DNA of 10,119 bases, taken from contig JAAXHY010000510.1 of assembly GCA_012270665.1 (NCBI GenBank), positions 1 to 10,119 on the forward strand. Reading direction: 5' to 3'. Each line of letters starts with the position of its first letter. Within the stretch, counting starts at the first letter, position 1. The DNA is from Dehalococcoidia bacterium (GTDB lineage: Bacteria > Chloroflexota > Dehalococcoidia > SAR202 > UBA11138). The notes beneath the pieces were generated by a model that worked only from the letters and a program-made list of their open reading frames with translations, did no database searches and was not told where the DNA came from. The translations under genes and the position numbers were made by a program. Of this stretch, positions 1 through 6,511 are shown in pieces.

Positions 1-32
1 TCCCAGTTAGCGCCCAGTACTTTCCTCCGCAT
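1..32 (-). CDS. Possible start of a gene running off the left edge
   Basis: An ATG at 32-30 opens a frame that reads MRRKVLGANW and continues past the window edge. It lies on the same strand as the hydrolase upstream, 54 nt after that gene's stop, so it could be the next gene in the operon. Only ten codons are visible and the family is not recognisable. No Shine-Dalgarno precedes the ATG: the upstream bases are AT-rich (TATCATAGTTTATAG). A GGAGG motif falls inside the first codons, which may mean that the true start lies elsewhere. It is only a candidate. Confidence 0.25.
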   Translation of the reverse strand, partial: MRRKVLGANW

Positions 33-74
33 CTATAAACTATGATATATGTCGCATCGTCCCCCGACTTTGCA

Positions 75-88
75 AAGGCCCCGGCCTT
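75..88 (-). terminator. Short GC hairpin at the hydrolase stop codon
   Basis: AAGGCC-GG-GGCCTT on the minus strand is a perfect 14-base inverted repeat, with a 6-bp stem (or 5 bp with a four-base loop). It begins within the TAA stop of the metallo-hydrolase. There is no following T-tract, so it is not a classical intrinsic terminator. It may be an RNA 3' end stabiliser or a weak terminator. A CTTTGCAAAG palindrome lies at 68-77, overlapping its 3' arm. Confidence 0.35.
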
Positions 89-782
89 ACCCAGTCCGCC
101 AGTAGCGCCTGCCATCCACGCTCACTATCTGCCCGAATCCGGGCTTGGTGAAGTGACACGAGACAACCGTATCCCCGCTCGCTTCCAATCTATCCAGCAT
201 CACCCGCCTTGTCGCCTCCGCCATCTCAGAGTCCCCGTCGAACAGCGGCGTCCACGACGGCTCCGTAATCTGCGCCTGGTGGATCAGCACATCCCCTTGT
301 ATCAGCGCGCTTTGACTTCCCGAAGACACCCTCACACTCATGTGACCGGGCGTGTGTCCCGGAGTGTGCAGAGCGCGGACCTCCGGCGTCAGGTCGGAGT
401 CCCCCGACAGCGTGTCCAGGACTCCGAGTTCATCCAGAGGGTCAACGAACCTGTCAATGTACGGAAATCTGCCCGCCGCCTGCACTTCGGGCTTTCGGAA
501 GTGGGTCAGGTCGTCCTCGTGAACGACGTAGCGCGCGTTGGGAAACACCGGAACATTCCGCCCATCGCGTTCCTCCGTGTTCCAACCCACGTGATCCAGG
601 TGCAGGTGCGACAGGAACACGATGTCCACCTCCTCGGGTTCGACTCGGTTCGAAGCCAGGTCCGCCATGAGTTGGCCGCGCAGCCCTCCGATGTACTCTA
701 TCGGGCCGGGACCGTAGCCCGTGTCTATCAGTATGGTCTTGCCCGAAGATCGAACGAGATAGCATCCGATCTCTAGCCGCAT
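87..782 (-). CDS. MBL-fold metallo-hydrolase, surviving part of an interrupted gene
   Basis: This is a metallo-beta-lactamase-fold hydrolase, probably binding two zinc ions and of the broad lactonase-like group; the substrate is unknown. Numbering from the intact start at 944, the zinc motif HLHLDH is at 113-118, the second site HTPGHTPGH at 193-201, the bridging Asp in QGDV at 218, and the last His in SCHF at 264. All core metal ligands are present. The frame upstream is open back to an ATG at 944 except for a TAG at 837-839. The start chosen here, ATG 782-780, is the first Met after that stop and has GAGGGAG about 5 nt upstream. It would give 231 residues lacking the first 54, which include the first strands of the fold, so activity is doubtful. 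A TTG at 812-810 is an alternative start. The gene is third in the hyuA-hyuB operon. Confidence 0.8.
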   Translation of the reverse strand: MRLEIGCYLVRSSGKTILIDTGYGPGPIEYIGGLRGQLMADLASNRVEPEEVDIVFLSHLHLDHVGWNTEERDGRNVPVFPNARYVVHEDDLTHFRKPEVQAAGRFPYIDRFVDPLDELGVLDTLSGDSDLTPEVRALHTPGHTPGHMSVRVSSGSQSALIQGDVLIHQAQITEPSWTPLFDGDSEMAEATRRVMLDRLEASGDTVVSCHFTKPGFGQIVSVDGRRYWRTG

Positions 783-836
783 CCTGTCTCCCTCGAACGT
801 ATCGGGGTACAACTCCCTGAAGGGCTCCCACGCGTC

Positions 837-944
837 CTATGGCACGTTCGGCCAGAGTTCCGGCAGCGGTGTTGGGTAGGCGCAATTCATGTCGGTCAGC
901 GCCACGATGGTAGCCTCTCCGACCCTCATCTCGAATTCACTCAT
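837..944 (-). pseudogene. 5' part of the MBL hydrolase gene, ended by an in-frame TAG
   Basis: An ATG at 944-942 opens the same frame as the hydrolase and reads 35 codons, MSEFEMRVGEATIV to LPELWPNVP, before TAG at 837-839. The frame then continues as DAWEPFRELYPDTF into the conserved body with no frameshift. GGAGG at 951-955 is 6 nt from this ATG, the best ribosome site in the operon, and the upstream hyuB gene stops only 11 nt away. Together these make 944 the original start of a 285-residue protein. From memory, related hydrolases have an uninterrupted stretch of the same kind here (NVP-x-x-AW-x-P). One base change from TCG, GAG or CAG would create the TAG. This is a recent nonsense mutation, a sequencing error or, less likely, a read-through stop. 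Confidence 0.75.
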
Positions 945-950
945 TTGCCG

Positions 951-955
951 CCTCC
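951..955 (-). promoter_or_regulatory. Shine-Dalgarno GGAGG that fixes the hydrolase start at 944
   Basis: GGAGG on the minus strand lies 6 nt before the ATG at 944 and directly after the hyuB TGA (958-956). The position suggests translational coupling. It is the main evidence that the native hydrolase start lies upstream of the in-frame TAG. Confidence 0.75.
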
Positions 956-2623
956 TCACGCCGCGCCGTAATCATTCCGCTTTCCGTCCTCCGACACCAG
1001 CCCGTTCCGCATGTCGGCTTCCAGCAAATCCCTGGCCCGTTTGGATGGGTCTCCAACGCCCGCGCCGCTCGGGAACTCAAGCACTAAGCGGTCGTCGTCC
1101 GTCTCCAGTGTCACCGCCCCGGATGTCATGGACCGCGGGTCGTCGCTGACCCTGTCGCCGTTGATGATGACCTCCGTCTTCGCTCCCGTCCCGCCGCCGA
1201 ACGCTCCCTGCGGCGCGAATGTGAGACGGTTGGGATGGATATACACGTTCAGAGGCGCGGAGTGCGAGGGCAGCTTTCCCACTACCACACGCTGACCGGG
1301 ACTTCCCCTGAACTTGCCCGCGCCCGCCGAGTCCGGTATCAGCTCTTTGGCCTCGATCAGCGCGGGACTGTTCACCTCGAACACTTCCACCGGCACGTTC
1401 GACGCGCTCGACGGGAACATATTCAGGCCCATCCCGTCGTCCCGGCTGGTGGCCCCCCGTCCGCCGCCGCAGAACAGGTGCGCGTTGAACAGCCGTCCGT
1501 CGTCCTCGACACCGTATGTGCGGACCGACGACATGAGCCCGTTGCCCGCCTGGATCCTGTCCGGCACGGCCTTCGCCAGCGCTCCGAATATGCAGCCGTG
1601 TATGTACCATCCGGTGTTGGTGCGCGAGCCGACCGAGACCGGGAACGTGCAGTTGATTATCGTGCCTTCCGGCGCCGTCACACTTATCGCCTCGAAGCAC
1701 CCCTCGTTCACCGGCACGTCCGGCGTCAGAAGGCACGCGAGCGGATAGTACGTATGCCCCCGGCTGTATATCATCGTGCAGTTCAGACCGCCGCGGTCTA
1801 TCTGGGGAGATGAGCCAGTATAGTCCACCATCATCTCATCGCCCCGGATCTCTATGCGCGCTTGTATCTTCAGTGGGTCGCCCATGCCGTCCGTATAGAC
1901 ATGATTCTCATATACTCCGTCCGGCAATTCCTCGATAGCGCGTCGCATCGCCGCCTCCGAGCGTCCCCTGATGGCGGTAGACAGCGCGGCGAGGTCTTCC
2001 AGCCCGTACTCGTCCAGAAAGTCGTTGATTCGCCTCGCTCCCACCTGGTTGGCCGCCACCTGCGCCTCGATGTCGGTCAGCACCATGTCCGGCCCACGCA
2101 CGTTCCACCTGTACATATCGAACGCCAACTCGTTCGGCTCACCCTTGTCATACAACTTGCAAAGCGGAAAGAAGATGCCCTCTTCATAGGAGTCGGTCAC
2201 CCGCTTCACATCGAGTGTGCCGCCGATATCCGAGGTATTCGCTATGTTCCCAACGAACCCGACGAAGCGCCCCTGGTAGAACACCGGAGACACGATAGCG
2301 ATATCCGGTAGGTGTCCGGCGCACATCCACGGGTCGTTCGTCATATACACGTCGCCCGGGTGCATCGTCTCCACGGGATACTTCTTGAGTATCTCCTTGG
2401 TCACGTTCGGCATCGTCATGTTGAACACGGGCATCGAGCGATATGCGTGCGCGATGGACCTGCCCTCGGCGTCCAGTACCTCGCAGCCGAAGTCATTAGC
2501 CGACGCTATGATCGTTGACACCGCCGTCCGCAGTATCGTTGACCACATCTCCTCCGCCACGTTGAGCATCCTGCTCCACATTATCTCCAGCGATACGGGG
2601 TCGAATTCCTCTCTCTGCCTCAT
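956..2623 (-). CDS. hyuB: Hydantoinase B/oxoprolinase-family subunit
   Basis: This is the HyuB-type subunit, which works with HyuA in ATP-dependent opening of hydantoin or oxoproline rings or in ketone carboxylation. The true substrate cannot be read from sequence. The frame gives 555 residues, the normal single-domain length. The family opening FDPVSLEIMWSRM is near residues 7-19. The block GDVYMTNDP followed by GHLPDI is at about 90-108, and ANTSDIGG is at 128-135. The C-terminal glycine-rich stretches (CGGGRGATSRDDG, FRGSPGQR, FGGGTGAKTEV) are also present. In ANTSDIGG the second position, often His in this family (AHxxDIGG), is Asn. I chose ATG 2623 because GGGAG lies 9 nt upstream; the in-frame ATG at 2632 directly abuts that motif. 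It starts 26 nt after hyuA and ends 11 nt before the hydrolase, forming an operon. Confidence 0.93.
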   Translation of the reverse strand: MRQREEFDPVSLEIMWSRMLNVAEEMWSTILRTAVSTIIASANDFGCEVLDAEGRSIAHAYRSMPVFNMTMPNVTKEILKKYPVETMHPGDVYMTNDPWMCAGHLPDIAIVSPVFYQGRFVGFVGNIANTSDIGGTLDVKRVTDSYEEGIFFPLCKLYDKGEPNELAFDMYRWNVRGPDMVLTDIEAQVAANQVGARRINDFLDEYGLEDLAALSTAIRGRSEAAMRRAIEELPDGVYENHVYTDGMGDPLKIQARIEIRGDEMMVDYTGSSPQIDRGGLNCTMIYSRGHTYYPLACLLTPDVPVNEGCFEAISVTAPEGTIINCTFPVSVGSRTNTGWYIHGCIFGALAKAVPDRIQAGNGLMSSVRTYGVEDDGRLFNAHLFCGGGRGATSRDDGMGLNMFPSSASNVPVEVFEVNSPALIEAKELIPDSAGAGKFRGSPGQRVVVGKLPSHSAPLNVYIHPNRLTFAPQGAFGGGTGAKTEVIINGDRVSDDPRSMTSGAVTLETDDDRLVLEFPSGAGVGDPSKRARDLLEADMRNGLVSEDGKRNDYGAA

Positions 2624-2649
2624 CTCATTCATCTCCCAAATACTGTCTA

Positions 2650-4761
2650 TCAGTGTGAGACAGTGATTCTAAGGTTCAGCCACGAATCCACGGACGCGCT
2701 GTCTCCGGGACGGATGATTGTCGTCGCTTCCGCTTCCTCGACAATCGCGGGTCCTTCAAGAGTCGCTCCAACCGGAAGTGCATAGCGGTCATAAATCGGA
2801 CAGTCCGCGAATCCACCTTGGTTGGGTCCGTGAGCGTTCGGAAAATATGCCCTGCGCGTTCCCTTTAGGGCGGCGTTCACGCTGGTTGAGCCAGACGCTT
2901 CCTGCTGTCGAAGTTCCAGCGTCGGCTGCGGCCCGCTGACCAACAGACGCCAGTTCTGCGCCTCGATGGGCAGGCTCAGGTTCCGCCGGCTGTACAGTTC
3001 CTGGTATATCTCGTGGAAGTCCGCGCTGATTCCCTCCACATCCGAAGCCGACAGCGGCCCCATGGGAACCGGCACGTTTATCTCGTGTATCTGGCCCTGA
3101 AGCCGCATATCCGCGGAAGCTGTGAGCGTCACCTCGGCGTCGGACACACCCGCGTTAGTGAGCATCTCGCGTCCCAACGACTCCATTTCGGCGAACGCCT
3201 GGTTGACCGCGTCCCAGTCGGACTGCTCCAGCAAGCCGGGCATCGAGCGTATATTCTCGAAAGACAGCGGCGCGGCCAGGCATCCCAGCGCCGCCGTTAC
3301 CCCCGCCCCGAGCGGAACGACCACGTTCGTCGTGCCCAGTATCCTCGCCACCTCGCTGGCGTGCGCTGGCCCGGCCCCGCCAAATGCCACTATCGAGTAG
3401 TTGCGCGGGTCCTTGTTCCGCCCGATGATGTGAATGCGCGCCGCAGCCGCCATGTTCTCGGTCACGACGCTGTACACTCCCCACGCCGCCTCCACCGCAT
3501 TCATTCCCATCTGGGAACCAAGACCCTCTAGCGCTCTTTCAGCAGCTTGCGCGTCCAGCGTCATACGACCGCCGAGGAAGTAGTCGGGATTGAGATAGCC
3601 AAGTAGCAGATTGGCGTCGGTGACCGTCGGCTGCATTCCCCCCAAGGCGTAGCAGGCGGGCCCGGGACTCGCCCCCGCGCTCTGGGGCCCAACTCGCAGC
3701 AGTCCCAGATTGTCCAAATGAGCGATACTGCCGCCGCCCGAACCAATCTCTATGAGGTCGAGTACCGGAATGAGTATCGGCAGGCCGCTGCCCGACTTGA
3801 ACCTGTGAACTCTCGCGACCTCGATTCCGTTGCTCTGGCTCGGCTGGCCGCCCTCAATTACGCAGGTCTTCGCAGTCGTGCCGCCCATATCCAGCGAGAT
3901 CAGATCCGGCTCTCCAAGCATACCGCTGTAGAATCCCGCTGCCAGCGCCCCGGCCGCTGGACCGGATTCAAGCAGCCTTATCGGACGCTCGCTCGCGGCG
4001 TCCGCCCCCAGAACTCCGCCCGCCGAGTGCATCACCAGAAGCTGGCCGCCGTAGCCCAGGTCGCCCAGGTCGCGCTCTATCCCGCTAATATAGCGAGAGA
4101 CGGCAGGCTTTATATATGCGTCCGCGGCGACTGTCGAAGTACGCTCATATTCGTTGATGACCGGCGCGGCCTCCGATGACAGGGACACGCTGAGAGCAGG
4201 ATGCTCCGACTCGATCATTCCCTTCAATACCCGTTCATGGTCGGGATTGCGATATGCGTGCAGCAGCGATACGGCAATTGATTCCACGCCCTGCTCAACC
4301 AGATTGTCAACGGCCGCCGACGCCTCATTTAGATCGAGAGGACCCAGCGTCACGCCATCCCTGTCTATGCGCTCAGACACCTCTACCCTGCGATGTCTTG
4401 GCACAATCGGGTCCGGGAATCGCGCGTGCAGGTCGTGCATATCGTAGATCCGCTCTCTGCCGAACTCCAAGATGTCCCGGAAGCCCTTCGTCGTCAGCAG
4501 CGCCGTCTTGGCGCCCTTGCGTTCGATTATCGAGTTGGTAGCCAGCGTGGTGCTGTGTACCACGAGTCGCAGCCGCTCAGCGCCTATGTCCATTTCTTCG
4601 AGAAGTTCGCGCAGGCCCTGGATCAGCGCGCGGGACGGGTCGTCCGGAGAGGTCAGCGCCTTGTGGACTCTGAGTTCGCCGGTGGCGGTGTCGTGCAGTG
4701 TGAAGTCGGTGAACGTGCCGCCTATATCAATGCTCAGCGACAGCGTGGGTGAAGAGTCCAT
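2650..4761 (-). CDS. hyuA: Hydantoinase A/oxoprolinase-family ATP-binding subunit
   Basis: This is the HyuA-type subunit, with an actin/acetate-kinase-like ATP-binding fold that phosphorylates the substrate. Its 703 residues match the family. The first phosphate motif SIDIGGTFTDF is at 10-20 and the N-terminal Hydant_A_N region runs to about 200. RLLESGPAAGA is at 262-272 and the second phosphate motif SLDMGGTTAKT at 289-299. The glycine loop IGSGGGSIAHLD is at 339-350, with SAGASPGPACYALGG at 361-375. PTVTDANLLLGYL (378-390) and AFGGAGPAHA (459-468) follow, and the C-terminal domain carries EGPAIVEEAEATTIIRPGD (669-687). No disruption is seen. The start is ATG 4761 with a weak GGGA 8 nt upstream. 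Members act on N-methylhydantoin, 5-oxoproline, acetone or acetophenone; no extra carboxylase subunit is seen here, so the reaction stays open. Confidence 0.95.
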   Translation of the reverse strand: MDSSPTLSLSIDIGGTFTDFTLHDTATGELRVHKALTSPDDPSRALIQGLRELLEEMDIGAERLRLVVHSTTLATNSIIERKGAKTALLTTKGFRDILEFGRERIYDMHDLHARFPDPIVPRHRRVEVSERIDRDGVTLGPLDLNEASAAVDNLVEQGVESIAVSLLHAYRNPDHERVLKGMIESEHPALSVSLSSEAAPVINEYERTSTVAADAYIKPAVSRYISGIERDLGDLGYGGQLLVMHSAGGVLGADAASERPIRLLESGPAAGALAAGFYSGMLGEPDLISLDMGGTTAKTCVIEGGQPSQSNGIEVARVHRFKSGSGLPILIPVLDLIEIGSGGGSIAHLDNLGLLRVGPQSAGASPGPACYALGGMQPTVTDANLLLGYLNPDYFLGGRMTLDAQAAERALEGLGSQMGMNAVEAAWGVYSVVTENMAAAARIHIIGRNKDPRNYSIVAFGGAGPAHASEVARILGTTNVVVPLGAGVTAALGCLAAPLSFENIRSMPGLLEQSDWDAVNQAFAEMESLGREMLTNAGVSDAEVTLTASADMRLQGQIHEINVPVPMGPLSASDVEGISADFHEIYQELYSRRNLSLPIEAQNWRLLVSGPQPTLELRQQEASGSTSVNAALKGTRRAYFPNAHGPNQGGFADCPIYDRYALPVGATLEGPAIVEEAEATTIIRPGDSASVDSWLNLRITVSH

Positions 4762-4820
4762 ACAGTCATTCCCAATAGTGTCTTGACCGGGGTGGTCTGT
4801 CTCCGGCGGTGACCGGAATT

Positions 4821-4830
4821 CTGAATTCAG
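4821..4830 (-). promoter_or_regulatory. Palindrome CTGAATTCAG downstream of the hyu -10 box
   Basis: CTGAATTCAG is a perfect 10-bp palindrome, with a second GAATTC one base before it on the plus strand. It lies about 14-23 nt after the predicted transcription start, where a repressor would block the hyu operon. TGACCGG also occurs twice in the leader, at 4784-4790 and 4810-4816. No regulator gene for it is in the window. Confidence 0.35.
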
Positions 4831-4849
4831 CCACCATGTATCGCAGCCT

Positions 4850-4855
4850 ATTATA
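4850..4855 (-). promoter_or_regulatory. -10 box TATAAT of the hyuA-hyuB promoter
   Basis: A perfect TATAAT lies on the minus strand about 90 nt before the hyuA ATG. Seventeen bases upstream is CTGTCC, a poor match to the -35 consensus, so the promoter may need an activator. The predicted start is near 4843, giving a leader of about 80 nt. Confidence 0.55.
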
Positions 4856-4955
4856 CGCGATTGTATTTCGCGGGACAGCCGACGATTTCAGCCAATTCGC
4901 CAATGGGAATTAGAATAGGAGTGGCGCTATCGAAGGCGAGGCGTCTAATCCGGCG

Positions 4956-4994
4956 CCGCTAAGGCCTGAAATGACTCGGACTGAGCCTTAGCGG
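4956..4994 (-). terminator. 10-bp hairpin enclosing the helicase stop codon
   Basis: On the minus strand CCGCTAAGGC (4994-4985) pairs perfectly with GCCTTAGCGG (4965-4956) across a 19-nt loop. The TAA stop of the helicase (4990-4988) lies inside the 5' arm. No T-tract follows, so it is not a textbook intrinsic terminator. It could terminate weakly, protect the mRNA 3' end, or affect release at the stop codon. It separates the helicase from the hyu promoter. Confidence 0.5.
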
Positions 4995-6349
4995 GCGGGA
5001 GCCTTCCATGGCTCGCGAGTAATTCGCAGTCCCAGGCCACGTTCGAGTTGACTCCACTTCTTCTCTTCGTCCGGCGTTATGAAGGTTATCGCTTCTCCGG
5101 CGCGGCCCATCCGTCCGGTTCGCCCGACGCGGTGGGTGAATAGAATCTCCGAGTCCGGGAGGTCGTAGTTGATGACCTGACCAATGCCCTCGACGTCAAT
5201 GCCCCGGGCGGCGACGTTCGTCGCTACCAGGATCGGCGCCTCTCCTGAACGAAAATCAGTCATCACACGCTCGCGCGCGTTCTGGCTGAGATTTCCCTGG
5301 AGCGCGCCCACCGGATAGCCTAGCCTGTCGAGTTGACTTGCCAACTTTCTGACGCCGCGCTTGGTCCTGCCAAAGACGATTACGGGCGAGCCGTTTCGCC
5401 GATCCAGCAGGATCCTGAGCGCGTCTATCTTTTCACTCCTCTCGATGGTGTAAACCAGATGCTGCACGGTCGGTGGGGCCTGCACGTCGGCGTCCACTTC
5501 CACCTTCACCGGGTTTCGCAGATGCTTTCTGGCGGTCTTGGCCACCCACCCGGGCATAGTCGAGGACAGGAGCGCGGTCTGCCGCTCGGAGGGCGTATGG
5601 CCGATGATGGCTTCCACGTCCTGGGCGAATCCCCTGTCCAGCATCTCGTCCGCTTCGTCCAGGACCAGGAAGCGAACCGAGCGCAGGTCCAGAGTTCCGT
5701 GTCGAATATGGTCGAGAGTGCGGCCCGGAGTGCCGACTACGATTTGTACTCCCTTCTTTAGCGCCGTTTCTTCCGGCTTCGATGAGCGGCCTCCGTACAG
5801 CAGGGTCACCCTCAAGCGCCGCGCTGACGCCAGGGTCTCTGTCACCTCCGCCACCTGGATAGCCAACTCGCGGGTTGGTGTCAGAACCAGAGCCTGGACT
5901 TGCCGAACCGACGGGTCGCACTTCTCAGTCAAGGGAACCGCGAATGCCAGAGTTTTTCCTGAACCGGTGCGCGCTTGTCCAACCAAGTCACGCCCTGCCA
6001 GCAGGTGGGGGATGGATTTCTCCTGAATGGGTGTGGGCTCCGAAATGTTCATACGGAACATCGCCGACCTCGTGGAGTCATTCAACACAACTCCGCGAAA
6101 CACTCCGGAGACGCTATCTGCAGGGGCCGCATTTGCATCGAGTGATCCATTTGGGGATGGTCTCATATAAGGCGAGGTCTCATTCCGTAGGTTTCTGAAG
6201 CAGGGACGACAGTACACCGGCCTGTCCGGAGTTGGGCGAAAGGGTACGGTCGTAGATGTCCCGCAGTCAGCGCAAACGACTTGGTGGCGCTTCTTGCGGA
6301 TGTGTGAACGGGATTGACGGCTGCGTGTCGAAAGAGATGTAGATGGCAT
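4988..6349 (-). CDS. DEAD-box RNA helicase with an N-terminal CxxC-x17-CxxC zinc ribbon
   Basis: This is an ATP-dependent RNA helicase, likely cytoplasmic and acting in RNA remodelling or decay. From ATG 6349 it has 453 residues. A basic Arg/Ser/Lys stretch (about 7-22) precedes C26-x2-C29, exactly 17 residues, then C47-x2-C50, a zinc ribbon of the CxxC-x17-CxxC type. A linker leads to the helicase core: Q motif TPIQ (to Gln109), Walker A ARTGSGKT 126-133, PTREL 158-162, TPGR 207-210, DEAD 231-234, motif III SST 262-264 (usually SAT), ARGID 381-385 and HRVGRTGR 406-413. It ends about 40 residues after motif VI, so the usual basic C-terminal tail is missing and the N-terminal module may replace it for RNA binding. 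The frame stays open to a TTG at 6481, but that extension looks non-coding. No strong ribosome site is seen before 6349. It appears to be a single-gene unit. Confidence 0.93.
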   Translation of the reverse strand: MPSTSLSTRSRQSRSHIRKKRHQVVCADCGTSTTVPFRPTPDRPVYCRPCFRNLRNETSPYMRPSPNGSLDANAAPADSVSGVFRGVVLNDSTRSAMFRMNISEPTPIQEKSIPHLLAGRDLVGQARTGSGKTLAFAVPLTEKCDPSVRQVQALVLTPTRELAIQVAEVTETLASARRLRVTLLYGGRSSKPEETALKKGVQIVVGTPGRTLDHIRHGTLDLRSVRFLVLDEADEMLDRGFAQDVEAIIGHTPSERQTALLSSTMPGWVAKTARKHLRNPVKVEVDADVQAPPTVQHLVYTIERSEKIDALRILLDRRNGSPVIVFGRTKRGVRKLASQLDRLGYPVGALQGNLSQNARERVMTDFRSGEAPILVATNVAARGIDVEGIGQVINYDLPDSEILFTHRVGRTGRMGRAGEAITFITPDEEKKWSQLERGLGLRITREPWKAPAR

Positions 6350-6458
6350 GAGAAAAGGGACTACCTTCGTCCTGAGGAATGGCACAACGGTCTGGCGCGC
6401 GAAAAAGAGGGGAAGAGTGAGATAGATGATGATCCGATGTCGTGCAAACCTTGAATGG

Positions 6459-6496
6459 CGCTTATCAGCTACTTCCGCCAACTTTAGCAGATAGCG
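6459..6496 (-). other. Imperfect hairpin between znuB and the helicase gene
   Basis: CGCTATCTGCTA (6496-6485) pairs with TAGCTGATAAGCG (6471-6459) with one bulge and one T-T mismatch, giving 11 pairs around a 13-nt loop. It lies just after the permease stop and about 110 nt before the helicase ATG. No T-tract follows. It may end the zinc operon or be part of the helicase leader. I see no convincing promoter in 6350-6511. Confidence 0.3.
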
Positions 6497-6511
6497 TTGT
6501 TAGACTTCCAC

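Noticed and set aside
1..32. Triosephosphate isomerase start (MRRKVLGANW resembles the family opening)
   Set aside because: In that enzyme the catalytic Lys follows the Trp; here the next codon begins GA, which cannot encode Lys. Ten codons are too few for a call.
42..776. Long plus-strand frame opposite the hydrolase
   Set aside because: It is antisense to a gene with clear zinc motifs, is Arg/His/Val-rich without recognisable domains, and has no ribosome site.
1235..1813. Long plus-strand frame opposite hyuB
   Set aside because: Typical GC-rich shadow: Arg-rich low-information protein opposite a well-conserved gene.
3013..3531. Plus-strand frame opposite hyuA
   Set aside because: Shadow of the conserved hyuA frame with no motif or ribosome site.
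4059..4075. CCAGGTCG tandem repeat in hyuA
   Set aside because: It simply encodes Asp-Leu-Gly-Asp-Leu-Gly within the protein; no sign of a separate element.
6350..6481. 44-residue N-terminal extension of the helicase from TTG 6481
   Set aside because: Weak start, no ribosome site, and the sequence between lies in the leader; the Met at 6349 directly precedes the basic stretch and zinc ribbon.
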